64,000 bases of DNA from Bacteroidia bacterium (GCA_020635905.1 JACJYV010000001.1:1364001-1428000); one strand, 5' to 3'. Counted from the first letter of the stretch, positions 43,626-51,347 are shown. Translations and numbers: made by a program. Notes: a model not told the origin generated them from the letters alone.

Positions 43626-45317
43626 TTACTCCACCACAACCCTTACCCGGCGGATTTTGCCTTCCTCATTGCGCAATTGGAGGAAATAAAGTCCAGAAGG
43701 CAGTACAGGATTCAAGGCAAAATGATCCTTATTGGTGACCGTTTCACGCAGCATTTCCTGACCCAAAGGATTGAAAATGGAGGCTTCCAACTGATTTTGC
43801 ATTTCTCCCAAAACCACGTTCAGTTGACCGCTGGTCGGGTTGGGATAGACGGACAGTTGGGGAAAGGCAATTTCATCCTCCACCCCAACAATAAATCCAT
43901 AATGACATCCTGAAGTATCCTTACAGCTTCCCAGGGTGACTTCCACGGCATAATGACTGCTGAACCCAGGGAAAAAATCTTGGCCAGTTGCCCCCGCAAC
44001 AGGAGCATACCCATTATCGCAATCCAGCCATTGGTAGGTCGCTCCTGCCTGATTTGCAGCCATTTGAGTTCCTCCACCCATCACAGAGGTATCAACCGTT
44101 TCAATGGTCAGATCAATTTCCAGCAGCGAATCGCAGCCGTGTGAACTGGTCAACAGGACGGTATAGGTGCCGCTGGTGGAATAGGTCGTGCCTGTGGTGG
44201 GCCAGAAATACGAATTGCAGGCGACCACTGTATCAAAGTGTGAGGTGATGGGATGAATGGTCAGGTGCAGCGAAAGGAGGGAATCACATTGGTTGGCGTT
44301 GGGAAGGGTTGTGGTGTAATCGCCTGAGGTGTAATAGGCCTGCCCGGCAGCGGCCCAGGAATAGGAGCCGCAGGCTTCAACCGTGTCTGTGCTACTGCTG
44401 GCATGATTAAGGGTCAGGGTAAGTTCAACCACGGAATCGCAGCCATTGGTACCTGTGAGGTTGGAGGTGTAAACCCCGTCTGAAAAGTAGGTGGTGCTGT
44501 CTGTGGGCCACAAAAAGCTGTCACAAGCAGTGACTGCCATTTGGGTCAGGGTGCCTGAAGGCGTCAGATTTGCGCCCTGCACCCAGTTGCTGCTGCTGCC
44601 GTTCAGGGCAAAATTCATGAGGGTTCCGTGGTAATTATTGCCTGAAAGATCTGTCAGGGTGGTCTGGCCGGCGTTATTGCCTCCTGCTACGCCCTGATTG
44701 AAACGGTAATAAGCCACCAAACCCGCAGGAATGGGGCACAATTCGTTATTTTTGCTGGCGATGATCTGATTTTGGGTGCGGGCCACGTTCCAGACCCTGA
44801 CCTCGTCGATCAAACCGTCAAAAAAGCGGGCTCCGTCCACCCGCTTACCAATCTGCAGATTCACGGAAGCCTGGGTATTGACCGGCACGGTCAGGTTGCC
44901 CGCAATGTCGAGCATTCCATCCACGTAAAGGGAGACTTTGAGGGTGGCATTGGGGTCATACACCGCAGCCACATGGTGCCAGTTACCATCCGTAACGGCA
45001 ATGGTTCCATTCACTCCGTTGCCCTGCACTTCAAGGCGAATGGCATCATTGAAAAGGACATTGAAGGTAAAACGGCCGCTGGTAACGGCATTGCCCCAGT
45101 CCGCAATGATTTGTTGCACCCCTCCGTTATTTGGATTGGCATTGGCAGAAGTTTTGATCCAGGCTTCCACGGTACGGGCGTTATTGCCCAGAATTCCCTG
45201 GTAATTGGTTTGCACAAAATCATCAATTCCGTCCAGATCAAGGGCATTCTGACTGAAAACTGAGTTAGAAAAGTTAAAAAGTAAGCAAGCAAAAATCAGT
45301 AGGTAAAGGTAGCGCAT
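43626..45317 (-). CDS. T9SS-secreted LamG-domain protein
   Basis: 563 residues from the ATG at 45317, which opens the signal peptide (MRYLYLLIFACLLFNFSNSVFSQ); nine upstream codons in frame are not needed. Residues ~25-220 are a LamG/concanavalin A-like lectin domain (ALDLDGIDDFVQT ... RTVEAWIKT ... WHHVAAVYD ... GLIDEVRVWN). Then come three ~48-residue modules (CDSFLWPTDSTTYFSDGVYTSNL and relatives), a QWLDCDNGYAPVAGATG module shared with the neighbour at 41400, and a T9SS sorting domain (VYPNPTSGQLNVV ... GLYFLQLRNEEG). Probably a surface carbohydrate-binding protein. It ends 6 bp from the convergent T9SS gene. Confidence 0.9.
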   Translation of the reverse strand: MRYLYLLIFACLLFNFSNSVFSQNALDLDGIDDFVQTNYQGILGNNARTVEAWIKTSANANPNNGGVQQIIADWGNAVTSGRFTFNVLFNDAIRLEVQGNGVNGTIAVTDGNWHHVAAVYDPNATLKVSLYVDGMLDIAGNLTVPVNTQASVNLQIGKRVDGARFFDGLIDEVRVWNVARTQNQIIASKNNELCPIPAGLVAYYRFNQGVAGGNNAGQTTLTDLSGNNYHGTLMNFALNGSSSNWVQGANLTPSGTLTQMAVTACDSFLWPTDSTTYFSDGVYTSNLTGTNGCDSVVELTLTLNHASSSTDTVEACGSYSWAAAGQAYYTSGDYTTTLPNANQCDSLLSLHLTIHPITSHFDTVVACNSYFWPTTGTTYSTSGTYTVLLTSSHGCDSLLEIDLTIETVDTSVMGGGTQMAANQAGATYQWLDCDNGYAPVAGATGQDFFPGFSSHYAVEVTLGSCKDTSGCHYGFIVGVEDEIAFPQLSVYPNPTSGQLNVVLGEMQNQLEASIFNPLGQEMLRETVTNKDHFALNPVLPSGLYFLQLRNEEGKIRRVRVVVE

Positions 45318-45586
45318 AGATTCTGGTGTGTAATTTTCCGGCAAATGTATTCAAATCGGCTATCATATTCAAATAGAGGAAATTAGGATGTGTTTCTTAC
45401 CCTAAAATCCCTCAGTTCAAAGATTTCCATTTCCTTCCAAAACTCCCTGAAAACAGTAGCAGGATTTCCATCCCTTATATCCAAAATGAGTCAAACGGGC
45501 AAAAATCATTTTTTTTCAAAAAATCCTGCTCCCATGCGCCAACTTTTTTCTAAAATGTCATCCAATTTCAAAATAATTTTAGCCTC

Positions 45587-46513
45587 ATGCAGAAAATCAA
45601 GATCCAACTTCAACTGACTTATCTCTTGCTCATTTCCGGCCTGTTGGTGTTTGCAGGATGTAAAAAAGACGATCCCACCAATTGCGACAACGGCAATGTT
45701 TTCACCATCAATGGCGGGATCAGCTGCGATAATACGCCCACTGCGCAAAGCGTTTACAGCACCACGATCAACGGGGCCAACCGCGACATTACCTTCAACT
45801 ACGTCCCCCCTCACATGACCAAAGGACAGGTTGTTCCCAACCAAAAAACCTGGAGCGTGCCCGCCAATCCCATCCAGGCTTCTTCCACTACTGAAGTCGC
45901 CAACACGGCCTTCACGGGCACGAGCGGCTATCTGGGCTATGTATTTGGCATTGCCAACACGGGTGTACCCTTCGACCCCGTGGCCAATGAGCCCTGGGTG
46001 AATACGAAAAATGGCGACGTGGATTATGCCTGGAACCTCGAAATCCTTTCCACTGCCCACGACCTGATTTACGATTGCAATAATGCCCACGACCCCAATC
46101 GCTACCACTACCACGGCACGCCCGTCACCTACCTGGCTAACCTGGAAGATGGCAGCACCCATTCGGGCCTGTTTGGCTATGCAGCAGACGGCTTCCCTAT
46201 TTATTACAAATATGGCTACACTGATCCAAACGATGCTGGCAGCGCCATTAAAGCCCTCACTTCGAGCTATTCCCTCAAAACGGGTTGCCGCCCGGGAGAC
46301 GGGGTCACTGGCCCTGACGGAGGCTATGATGGCACCTATGTAGCTGATTATGAATACGTGGAAGGCAAAGGAGATCTGGACGAATGCAACGGGCGTTGGT
46401 CCAAAACCCCGGAATTTCCCAACGGAACTTACGTTTACTACATCACTGATCAGTTTCCCTCCGTTCCACGCTGCTTTGTGGGCACGCCTTCCATAGATTT
46501 CAGGGTAGATTGA
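45587..46513 (+). CDS. YHYH-domain lipoprotein
   Basis: 308 residues. Lipoprotein signal (MQKIKIQLQLTYLLLISGLLVFAG-C). Contains the YHYH signature (DPNRYHYHGTP) and the conserved GLFGYAADGFPIYYKYGY and GCRPGD segments that define this exported family. The His/Tyr cluster may bind a metal; no biochemical function is established for the family. 13 bp after its stop begins a small membrane protein gene on the same strand, so the two may be an operon. Confidence 0.87.
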   Translation: MQKIKIQLQLTYLLLISGLLVFAGCKKDDPTNCDNGNVFTINGGISCDNTPTAQSVYSTTINGANRDITFNYVPPHMTKGQVVPNQKTWSVPANPIQASSTTEVANTAFTGTSGYLGYVFGIANTGVPFDPVANEPWVNTKNGDVDYAWNLEILSTAHDLIYDCNNAHDPNRYHYHGTPVTYLANLEDGSTHSGLFGYAADGFPIYYKYGYTDPNDAGSAIKALTSSYSLKTGCRPGDGVTGPDGGYDGTYVADYEYVEGKGDLDECNGRWSKTPEFPNGTYVYYITDQFPSVPRCFVGTPSIDFRVD

Positions 46514-46526
46514 TTATCGGGTTGAA

Positions 46527-47168
46527 ATGTGGAGGGTTTTGAAAAATGCAGGGATTTTGCTGGTCCTGATCAGCCTGGCAACCTCCCTCAACGCGCATGT
46601 GGTGTCAAGTTCGCATCTTAGGATAGAACCAGTGGAAACTGGATTCTGGAAGATTTCCATGGAGCTCAAAACGGCGGAAATCCGCCGAAAAGTGCTGGCC
46701 GCGCGGCCCGACCTGGAAGGGCAATCCATGAACTCAGATGATTTCAAAAATACGGCTCTGAGCTATCTCAACGGCTGTTTTAAGTTGGAATTGGATGGGC
46801 ACCTCATGCAAACGGAAAGTGTTTCCATTGACTTTGGGGGCCATCAAAGTCAGGCGGAATTTCAAATAAAATCTCCAGTTTTTGAACCCCAAAAATTGCA
46901 GCTTACCAATAGCTGTTTCTGCGAAGAAGGGCAGCACGTGCTGAACGAGGCCATCGTCATCTGGCAGGGCAAAATAATGACCCACAACCTCTCAGAATCT
47001 CATAATCAGGTGGAATTCGACTTTGAGAAAGGCTATTTCCTGCAAAATGAACCTGAATCTGACCATTCACCTGCCCCTGAAGAAGGCGCAACCTGGCTAC
47101 CCATTTTGATCACCGTGGGTGGAATTTTAGGAATAGTACTCCTGGTTTATTGGTTGAGAAAGGGTTAG
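46527..47168 (+). CDS. Exported membrane-anchored protein, possibly DUF6702-like
   Basis: 213 residues. Signal peptide (MWRVLKNAGILLVLISLATS), a periplasmic domain (~24-185) beginning HVVSSSHLRIEPVETGFWKISMEL, and a C-terminal transmembrane helix (WLPILITVGGILGIVLLVYWL) with a short basic tail. The domain recalls the DUF6702/HupE periplasmic region (a His near the mature N terminus, then a beta-sandwich with LELDGHLM), but this is a weak match. It probably forms an operon with the YHYH lipoprotein gene. Its stop codon is TAG (47166-47168); readthrough by the nearby suppressor tRNA would add 12 residues before a TAA. Confidence 0.7.
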   Translation: MWRVLKNAGILLVLISLATSLNAHVVSSSHLRIEPVETGFWKISMELKTAEIRRKVLAARPDLEGQSMNSDDFKNTALSYLNGCFKLELDGHLMQTESVSIDFGGHQSQAEFQIKSPVFEPQKLQLTNSCFCEEGQHVLNEAIVIWQGKIMTHNLSESHNQVEFDFEKGYFLQNEPESDHSPAPEEGATWLPILITVGGILGIVLLVYWLRKG

Positions 47169-47202
47169 TTGGTGGTTCTAAGTTGTACGTTCTCCCAAAC
47201 AG

Positions 47203-47234
47203 AACTGTAAACTGTAAACTGTAAACCGTAAACG
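47203..47234. repeat. ACCGTAA heptamer array
   Basis: Four tandem copies (AACTGTA AACTGTA AACTGTA AACCGTA) immediately beyond the 3' end of the suppressor tRNA gene; the same unit occurs at 22717 and 26739. Confidence 0.75.
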
Positions 47235-47244
47235 GTTAATTCCG

Positions 47245-47315
47245 TACCAACAGCGGGGATCGAACCCGCGACCGCGGTTTTAGAGACCGTTGCTCTACCA
47301 TTGAGCTATGCTGGT
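47245..47315 (-). tRNA. tRNA-Sup (CTA anticodon), probable amber suppressor
   Basis: 71 nt on the minus strand: acceptor ACCAGCA/TGTTGGT (one G-U), TA, D-arm GCTC-AATGGTA-GAGC, A26, anticodon arm ACGGT-CTCTAAA-ACCGC (27-43 is an A-C mismatch), variable GGTC, T-arm GCGGG-TTCGATC-CCCGC, discriminator A, no encoded CCA. The loop CT-CTA-AA places CTA at positions 34-36 with U33 and A37, so it should read UAG. The central half (AACGGTCTC-T-AAAACCG) resembles Bacteroidota tRNA-Trp (CTCCAAA loop), as if CCA had changed to CTA; the acceptor stem differs. It lies 28 bp downstream of the 145-residue gene on the same strand and is probably transcribed with the UAG-containing PTH2-like gene. The charged amino acid is unknown; amber tRNA-Trp of E. 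coli is charged largely with Gln. Confidence 0.85.
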
Positions 47316-47343
47316 AAGTTGGGGCCAGGCCCCATTTCAGGGC

Positions 47344-47781
47344 TTAAAAGCCCCGGGTTCTAAAATAATCACCTTTCTCCGATTTGTAAAGCTCCAAAGC
47401 TTTCAAAGCTGCATCACGGGCTTCCACCCAGGCCTTGCGGGCTGTGCGAATTTTCGCTTCGCGATCTGAATAATCGAGGTGCAGTGGAGATTCACGCTGC
47501 AAAATCTTGCGAAAAAGACGGTGCAAAAAGCGATTGGCCGAAGCAAAAGTGATTTTATGGTGGGTGCGGCGAATCGCATTGCGCAAATGTCGTCGCTGGC
47601 TCCAGCTCAGGTTTTCAAGGGCTTCAGACAGCCCATTCAGGTCAGATTCACCCGAAAAACGGTAATCATGGGCAGAATTCCAGATCTGGATTTGCTGAAG
47701 TAAGAATTGGCTTTCGCTTGCGAGTACATTCAATTCGCAGGAATATCCGGGTCCAACGGGAGTTTCAAATTTAGTTTTCAT
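47344..47781 (-). CDS. Basic helical hypothetical protein in the recoding cassette
   Basis: 145 residues, ATG at 47781. No signal peptide or membrane segment. It is rich in Arg/Lys/His, mostly in predicted helices (WSQRRHLRNAIRRTHHK, FLHRLFRKILQR, KIRTARKAWVEARDAALKALELYK), compatible with nucleic-acid binding, but no family is recognised. It lies 121 bp downstream of the S24/S26 peptidase gene and 28 bp upstream of the suppressor tRNA, all on the minus strand. A role in tRNA binding, or in charging or regulating the suppressor, is only a guess from context. Confidence 0.7.
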   Translation of the reverse strand: MKTKFETPVGPGYSCELNVLASESQFLLQQIQIWNSAHDYRFSGESDLNGLSEALENLSWSQRRHLRNAIRRTHHKITFASANRFLHRLFRKILQRESPLHLDYSDREAKIRTARKAWVEARDAALKALELYKSEKGDYFRTRGF

Positions 47782-47857
47782 GTTAATTTCTGTAAGGGTT
47801 AAAAAATTGATAAAGAGCAGGTTAAATCCCTACCTTACCCGGGACTGCGAATCCTGA

Positions 47858-47885
47858 CCGGGCCCTAATGGCGGCCCGGATTTTT
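47858..47885 (+). terminator. GC-rich hairpin with T-run (plus-strand orientation)
   Basis: CCGGGCC-CTAATGGC-GGCCCGG followed by ATTTTT. As a terminator it would act on plus-strand transcripts. On the minus strand, between the S24/S26 peptidase gene and the 145-residue gene, it would be a stable hairpin without a U-run, perhaps a processing or attenuation element. Confidence 0.5.
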
Positions 47886-47902
47886 GGGATTGGTTTTCAT
47901 TT

Positions 47903-48223
47903 TCATACCAATACTTTACTTTGATTTTGAAATTCGGCTTTCACGGCCCGCCCAAAAATGATTTTGGTCCAGCCATTCTCCCAACCGTGATTATTGGCAA
48001 TCAGGTAGCCTTTATCGGGGTGAATCTTGATGATTTTGTGCGCATCAATGAATCGTCCTTTGACCTTGCAAAAGACGATATCACCCACCTGGTAGCTTGT
48101 TTCCCGCTTAAAGGTCAGCAGGGAGCCGCTTTTCAAAATGGGCATCATAGATTGTCCGAAACATTTCATTTGGCCGGTTCCGGAAACGGCGAGTTCGTTC
48201 ATGAGTCTGTAATACTTGTTCAT
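47903..48223 (-). CDS. S24/S26-type serine peptidase domain protein
   Basis: 106 residues, ATG at 48221-48223 overlapping the stop of the upstream PTH2-like gene (ATGA), so translation is coupled. The fold is that of LexA/UmuD/signal peptidase: the nucleophile Ser in CFGQSMMPILKSG (~25), then VGDIVFCKV and the general-base Lys region AHKIIKIHPDKGYLIANNHG. No DNA-binding domain and no membrane anchor, so it resembles a free-standing UmuD-like or maturation protease domain, cytoplasmic. In this cassette it could self-cleave or cleave a partner, or act as a switch. Which of S24 and S26 is closer cannot be decided by eye. Confidence 0.8.
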   Translation of the reverse strand: MNKYYRLMNELAVSGTGQMKCFGQSMMPILKSGSLLTFKRETSYQVGDIVFCKVKGRFIDAHKIIKIHPDKGYLIANNHGWENGWTKIIFGRAVKAEFQNQSKVLV

Positions 48224-48615
48224 GGTGTGTTTGGATTAATATTTTGAATAATTGAATTGAGATTTTTGAGGGCAAGAGGCAGCCTGCGGCAAAGTTTTGC
48301 CGCTTCAGCAGAAGGAGCCAGCGCAAGCGCAGTGGCAGCGTGACCCAGATCAGGTTCGCGAAACAGGACACAGGGAATTTTCAGGCCCAGGGCCTGCTGT
48401 TCGAGGGAAATTAAATCAGATTCGTCCGGGACGGACAGGTAAACAAGGGTATTGGAAGTAAAATGCCATTGTTGGGAAATGCCGGGAAAAGCGAGAAGAA
48501 AATCAGCGAGGGCGTGGCCAGACTGGACGGCCTGCGATCCCGGCGAAAGGTCCTTGCGGGAAACAACGTAAAATTTTGCAACCTAGGTTTCGGGGGTGTT
48601 CATTTGAGTTTTCAT
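48220..48615 (-). CDS. Peptidyl-tRNA hydrolase 2 (PTH2)-like protein with in-frame UAG at codon 11
   Basis: Reads from ATG 48615: MKTQMNTPET, then TAG at 48583-48585, then 120 codons to TGA at 48220-48222. Immediately after the UAG comes a PTH2 core: VAKFYVVSRKDLSPG, SQAVQSGHALADFL (conserved Gln and His-Ala), TLVYLSVPDESDLISLEQQA (the conserved VxDExEL region) and EPDLGHAATALALAP (family DxGxTxxxxxT...AIGP). The last codons overlap the next gene by ATGA. No ATG, GTG or TTG occurs in frame between the UAG and the core (the first NTG is a CTG far inside), so the domain can only be made by reading through the UAG. With readthrough the product is 131 residues, normal for the family. PTH2 enzymes free tRNA from peptidyl-tRNA. 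The suppressor tRNA lies 0.9 kb downstream in the same gene group. Confidence 0.85.
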
Positions 48616-48633
48616 GCTGCAATTATACGCCAA

Positions 48634-48652
48634 GAACATTATAATATTGTAC
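48634..48652. promoter_or_regulatory. Dyad-symmetric site upstream of the recoding cassette
   Basis: GAACATTATAATATTGTAC: ACAtTAT-A-ATAtTGT is symmetric apart from one position per arm. It lies 19 bp upstream of the PTH2-like ATG in the 143-bp divergent region shared with the DUF1569 gene, with TATAATTG (48621-48628, minus) as a possible -7 element. Candidate operator. Confidence 0.45.
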
Positions 48653-48758
48653 AAAAACAGGGTGAATGGTGGAATTTTTCCTGCGAATGGAAAAAAGGAA
48701 CAGTTTGGCGGGCAACAAATCCTTAAGTTGCAGGGTTGTTTTTCCATAAATCTGATCC

Positions 48759-49211
48759 ATGTTGCTGGAAAAGGAAATCAAAGAATTAAGAAAAATGCTG
48801 CCCTTCGCTGACCGTCAGAAACCTTCGGTTTCTGCAGTAGGAATCGACTGGCAAATTGATCATTCCTGCCGGGTGATCCTGAGCATCATCAAGGCGATAA
48901 CCACCTCTGATCCAGCCACCTACAAATGGCAATTCAGGATATGGAGAATCATCCTTTTACCTATGGGTTGGTTTCCCCGCGGGCGGGCCCGGGCCCCGCG
49001 GGCCGTGACCGCAAAGGAGGAAATTACGAATGAAAATCTGCTCTCCCTACTGGATGCAGTGGAACAGAAATTGGGCCAACTGGATGATCTGGACCCCAAA
49101 AGCTATTTCATGCATCCCTATTTTGGTCCCATGAATCTCAAAAACACCCAAAAATTCCTGCGGCTTCACACCAGACACCACTTGAAGATCATGTATGACA
49201 TTCTGAAGTGA
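48759..49211 (+). CDS. DUF1569 (DinB-like) protein
   Basis: 150 residues, ATG at 48759. Four-helix DinB/YfiT-like fold of the DUF1569 type: an N-terminal helix (MLLEKEIKELRKMLPF), a His-containing DHSCRVILSI segment, and the hallmark C terminus HPYFGPMNLKNTQKFLRLHTRHHLKIMYDI with clustered His that could bind a metal. The family has no firmly assigned reaction; relatives include thiol-dependent enzymes. Cytoplasmic. Transcribed divergently from the PTH2-like gene with 143 bp between. Confidence 0.82.
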   Translation: MLLEKEIKELRKMLPFADRQKPSVSAVGIDWQIDHSCRVILSIIKAITTSDPATYKWQFRIWRIILLPMGWFPRGRARAPRAVTAKEEITNENLLSLLDAVEQKLGQLDDLDPKSYFMHPYFGPMNLKNTQKFLRLHTRHHLKIMYDILK

Positions 49212-49271
49212 GTTTTGGTAAAATTTCGTTAAATTTTAAACCATTTTCCTGCAAATCCGTTATTTGCCTGT

Positions 49272-49559
49272 ATGCCTTTAAAAGCCGTCTTCATTTGGAT
49301 CATGCTCATTGGGATTGGATTCTCTACCATCCCCCACGACCTGATCTTTGATGCAGCGGACGCAGGCAAGGAACTGGTGGAAAAGTCTTCTTCTGAAGAA
49401 AAGGATGAGTTAGAGAAAGAAGATTATAAGCTACACTTTCAGCTTTTTTCCCTTCAACTCAATCAAAATTTCATTTCCCTTCCCCTTCCCTCTGAGCAGG
49501 CCAAACTGACCTCAGATTTTATTCACGATTTGCCTACCCCCCCTCCCAAAAAGGCTTAA
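49272..49559 (+). CDS. Small hypothetical exported protein
   Basis: 95 residues, ATG at 49272. N-terminal hydrophobic stretch (MPLKAVFIWIMLIGIGF) that may be a signal peptide, then a highly acidic segment (KSSSEEKDELEKED) and a Pro-rich tail (DLPTPPPKKA). No domain recognised. It precedes the ABC/HlyD/TolC operon by 93 bp on the same strand; a small exported substrate or accessory factor is possible but unsupported. Confidence 0.55.
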   Translation: MPLKAVFIWIMLIGIGFSTIPHDLIFDAADAGKELVEKSSSEEKDELEKEDYKLHFQLFSLQLNQNFISLPLPSEQAKLTSDFIHDLPTPPPKKA

Positions 49560-49652
49560 TTCCTCAATTTTTTTGCTTTAGGCCCCCTTTGCCAACGCAA
49601 CCGCGGGCGATTTTTCGTCAAATCTGACCTGAACTATTATTTCATTTTTACT

Positions 49653-51347
49653 ATGAAAAGCCTTTATACAGATATTTCCCAATCTCTGCCCACCCATCCC
49701 CTGTCCCGGTTTTTCCGTCTTGTTTCAGGAGAGCGCAAATCCATTTTTCACATCTACTTTTACGCCATTCTGGCGGGCGGCATAGGATTATCCCTTCCCC
49801 TGGGCATCCAGGCCATCATCAATCTGGTTTCGACCGGTCAACTGGTCACATCCTGGTTCGTCCTGATAGGCCTTGTGGTGGTGGGCGTCACAGGTGGCGG
49901 GGTATTACAAATCCTGCAACTGACCCTGATGGAAGCCATTCAGCAACGGGTCTTCGTGAAAACAGCCCTGGGCCTTGCTTTTCGTTTGCCCCGCCTGGAT
50001 TCAGGAACGGCGGGAAACCATTATTTACCTGAACTGGTCAACCGTTTTTTTGATACTGTAACGGTACAAAAAGGACTTTCCAAAATCCTGCTGGATTTCA
50101 GTGGAGCCAGCCTGCAAATACTTTTTGGGCTGATTTTGCTGTCATTCTATCACCCTTTTTTCATCATTTTTGGCTTTGGCTTGCTTTTAACGGTCTTTTT
50201 GATCATTCGCTACACGGGCCCGGCAGGATTAAAAACCAGCCTTGACGAGTCGAAATACAAATACGAAGTGGCCCACTGGCTGGAAGAGATCGGCCGCAGG
50301 CCAAATTTGTTTAAATCCCAAAAGGCAGGAGGTTTTTCCCTGGAAAAAACGGATGATTTGACCCTCAAATACCTGGGGGCCCGCCGCAGTCATTTTCGTA
50401 TCCTGCTGAGCAAGTATTCCATTCTGCTGCTTTTCAAGGTGATCACCATTACAGGTTTATTGCTGATAGGTAGTCTGTTGGTGATTGAAAATCAGCTCAA
50501 TCTGGGTCAATTTGTAGCTGCAGAGATCATCATCATTTTGATTGTTTCCTCCGTGGAAAAGGTAATTCTGAGCATTGAAACCATCTATGACGTCCTCACT
50601 GCCCTGGAAAAAATTGGATTCATCACTGATCTGCCTCTCGAAAATGAGGATCAGGAAGAAGTGAAAGACCCCAACCGTGGCAACAGTCTGGCATTGAAGG
50701 GATTATCAATCTCCTTTGCAAAAGATTCGCGTCCCGCCCTGGAAAATATCAATCTGTCACTGGACCAGGGCGAAAAATTGCTGATTACAGGTGGAGACCA
50801 GGAAATCAGGCAGATCTTTGCCCGCAGCCTCTGCGGAGATTTTCCTCAATACGCGGGCAGCCTTTCAGTCGGGGAAATTCCAGTCAGAATGTGGAATAAG
50901 GACCATCTGCGGCAAAGAATCGCCATTTACCATGGCCCTGATGAAATCATTGACGCCAGTCTGCTGGAAAATCTAACCCTGCATTCAGGGCCGCTTCCAC
51001 TTTCACGGGTGAGTGAAGTGGCAAAATGGGTGGGATTGAGCGAATTCATTGAAAATGAGCCCGAAGGATGGAATAAAGAAGCTGGTCCTGCTGGAATCTG
51101 GCTTCCCTCAGCTCTGAAACCCAGACTGATTCTGGGGCGCCTCATACTGGCCAATCCCGAAATCTGGGTCCTATGTGGCCTTTCCATGGAACTCCACCCA
51201 GAAAAAGATCGCCAACTCTGGGACAAAATTCTGGAACTGACCGCCAAACGAACCCTCATTCTCCTCGATTCCAATCCGCCGCAGGATTTGAAATTCGACC
51301 AGATTCTGGAATTCAATGGTTCTTCCCTGCAAAAAAAGAACTCCTGA
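49653..51347 (+). CDS. ABC exporter-like protein with degenerate ATPase domain
   Basis: 564 residues. Residues ~30-330 are a type I exporter membrane domain with about six helices (for example IFHIYFYAILAGGIGLSLPLG). Residues ~350-560 have the fold of an ABC ATPase (LALKGLSISFAKDSRPALENI) but none of the catalytic motifs. Walker A should read GxxGxGKS/T and is GGDQEIRQ (~379-386). The LSGGQ signature position reads WLPSALKPR (~483). Walker B plus Glu reads IWVLCGLSME (~502). ATP hydrolysis is therefore unlikely. Despite this the gene is intact, well conserved in length and followed at 9 bp by HlyD and TolC genes, so it is probably used as a channel or scaffold, perhaps energised by another ATPase or only by gradients. 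Confidence 0.85.
   Translation: MKSLYTDISQSLPTHPLSRFFRLVSGERKSIFHIYFYAILAGGIGLSLPLGIQAIINLVSTGQLVTSWFVLIGLVVVGVTGGGVLQILQLTLMEAIQQRVFVKTALGLAFRLPRLDSGTAGNHYLPELVNRFFDTVTVQKGLSKILLDFSGASLQILFGLILLSFYHPFFIIFGFGLLLTVFLIIRYTGPAGLKTSLDESKYKYEVAHWLEEIGRRPNLFKSQKAGGFSLEKTDDLTLKYLGARRSHFRILLSKYSILLLFKVITITGLLLIGSLLVIENQLNLGQFVAAEIIIILIVSSVEKVILSIETIYDVLTALEKIGFITDLPLENEDQEEVKDPNRGNSLALKGLSISFAKDSRPALENINLSLDQGEKLLITGGDQEIRQIFARSLCGDFPQYAGSLSVGEIPVRMWNKDHLRQRIAIYHGPDEIIDASLLENLTLHSGPLPLSRVSEVAKWVGLSEFIENEPEGWNKEAGPAGIWLPSALKPRLILGRLILANPEIWVLCGLSMELHPEKDRQLWDKILELTAKRTLILLDSNPPQDLKFDQILEFNGSSLQKKNS

Noticed and set aside
47245..47315. Pyrrolysine tRNA
   Set aside because: Normal-sized D and anticodon arms with a tRNA-Trp-like core, and no pylS or pylBCD genes in the window.
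48220..48615. PTH2-like gene as an ordinary nonsense pseudogene
   Set aside because: Kept as possible, but unlikely: 120 downstream codons remain open, active-site motifs are intact, ATGA coupling is preserved, and the matching suppressor tRNA is in the same gene group.
48463..48726. 87-codon plus-strand frame over the PTH2-like region
   Set aside because: It is antisense to the intact PTH2-like reading frame and has no recognisable features.
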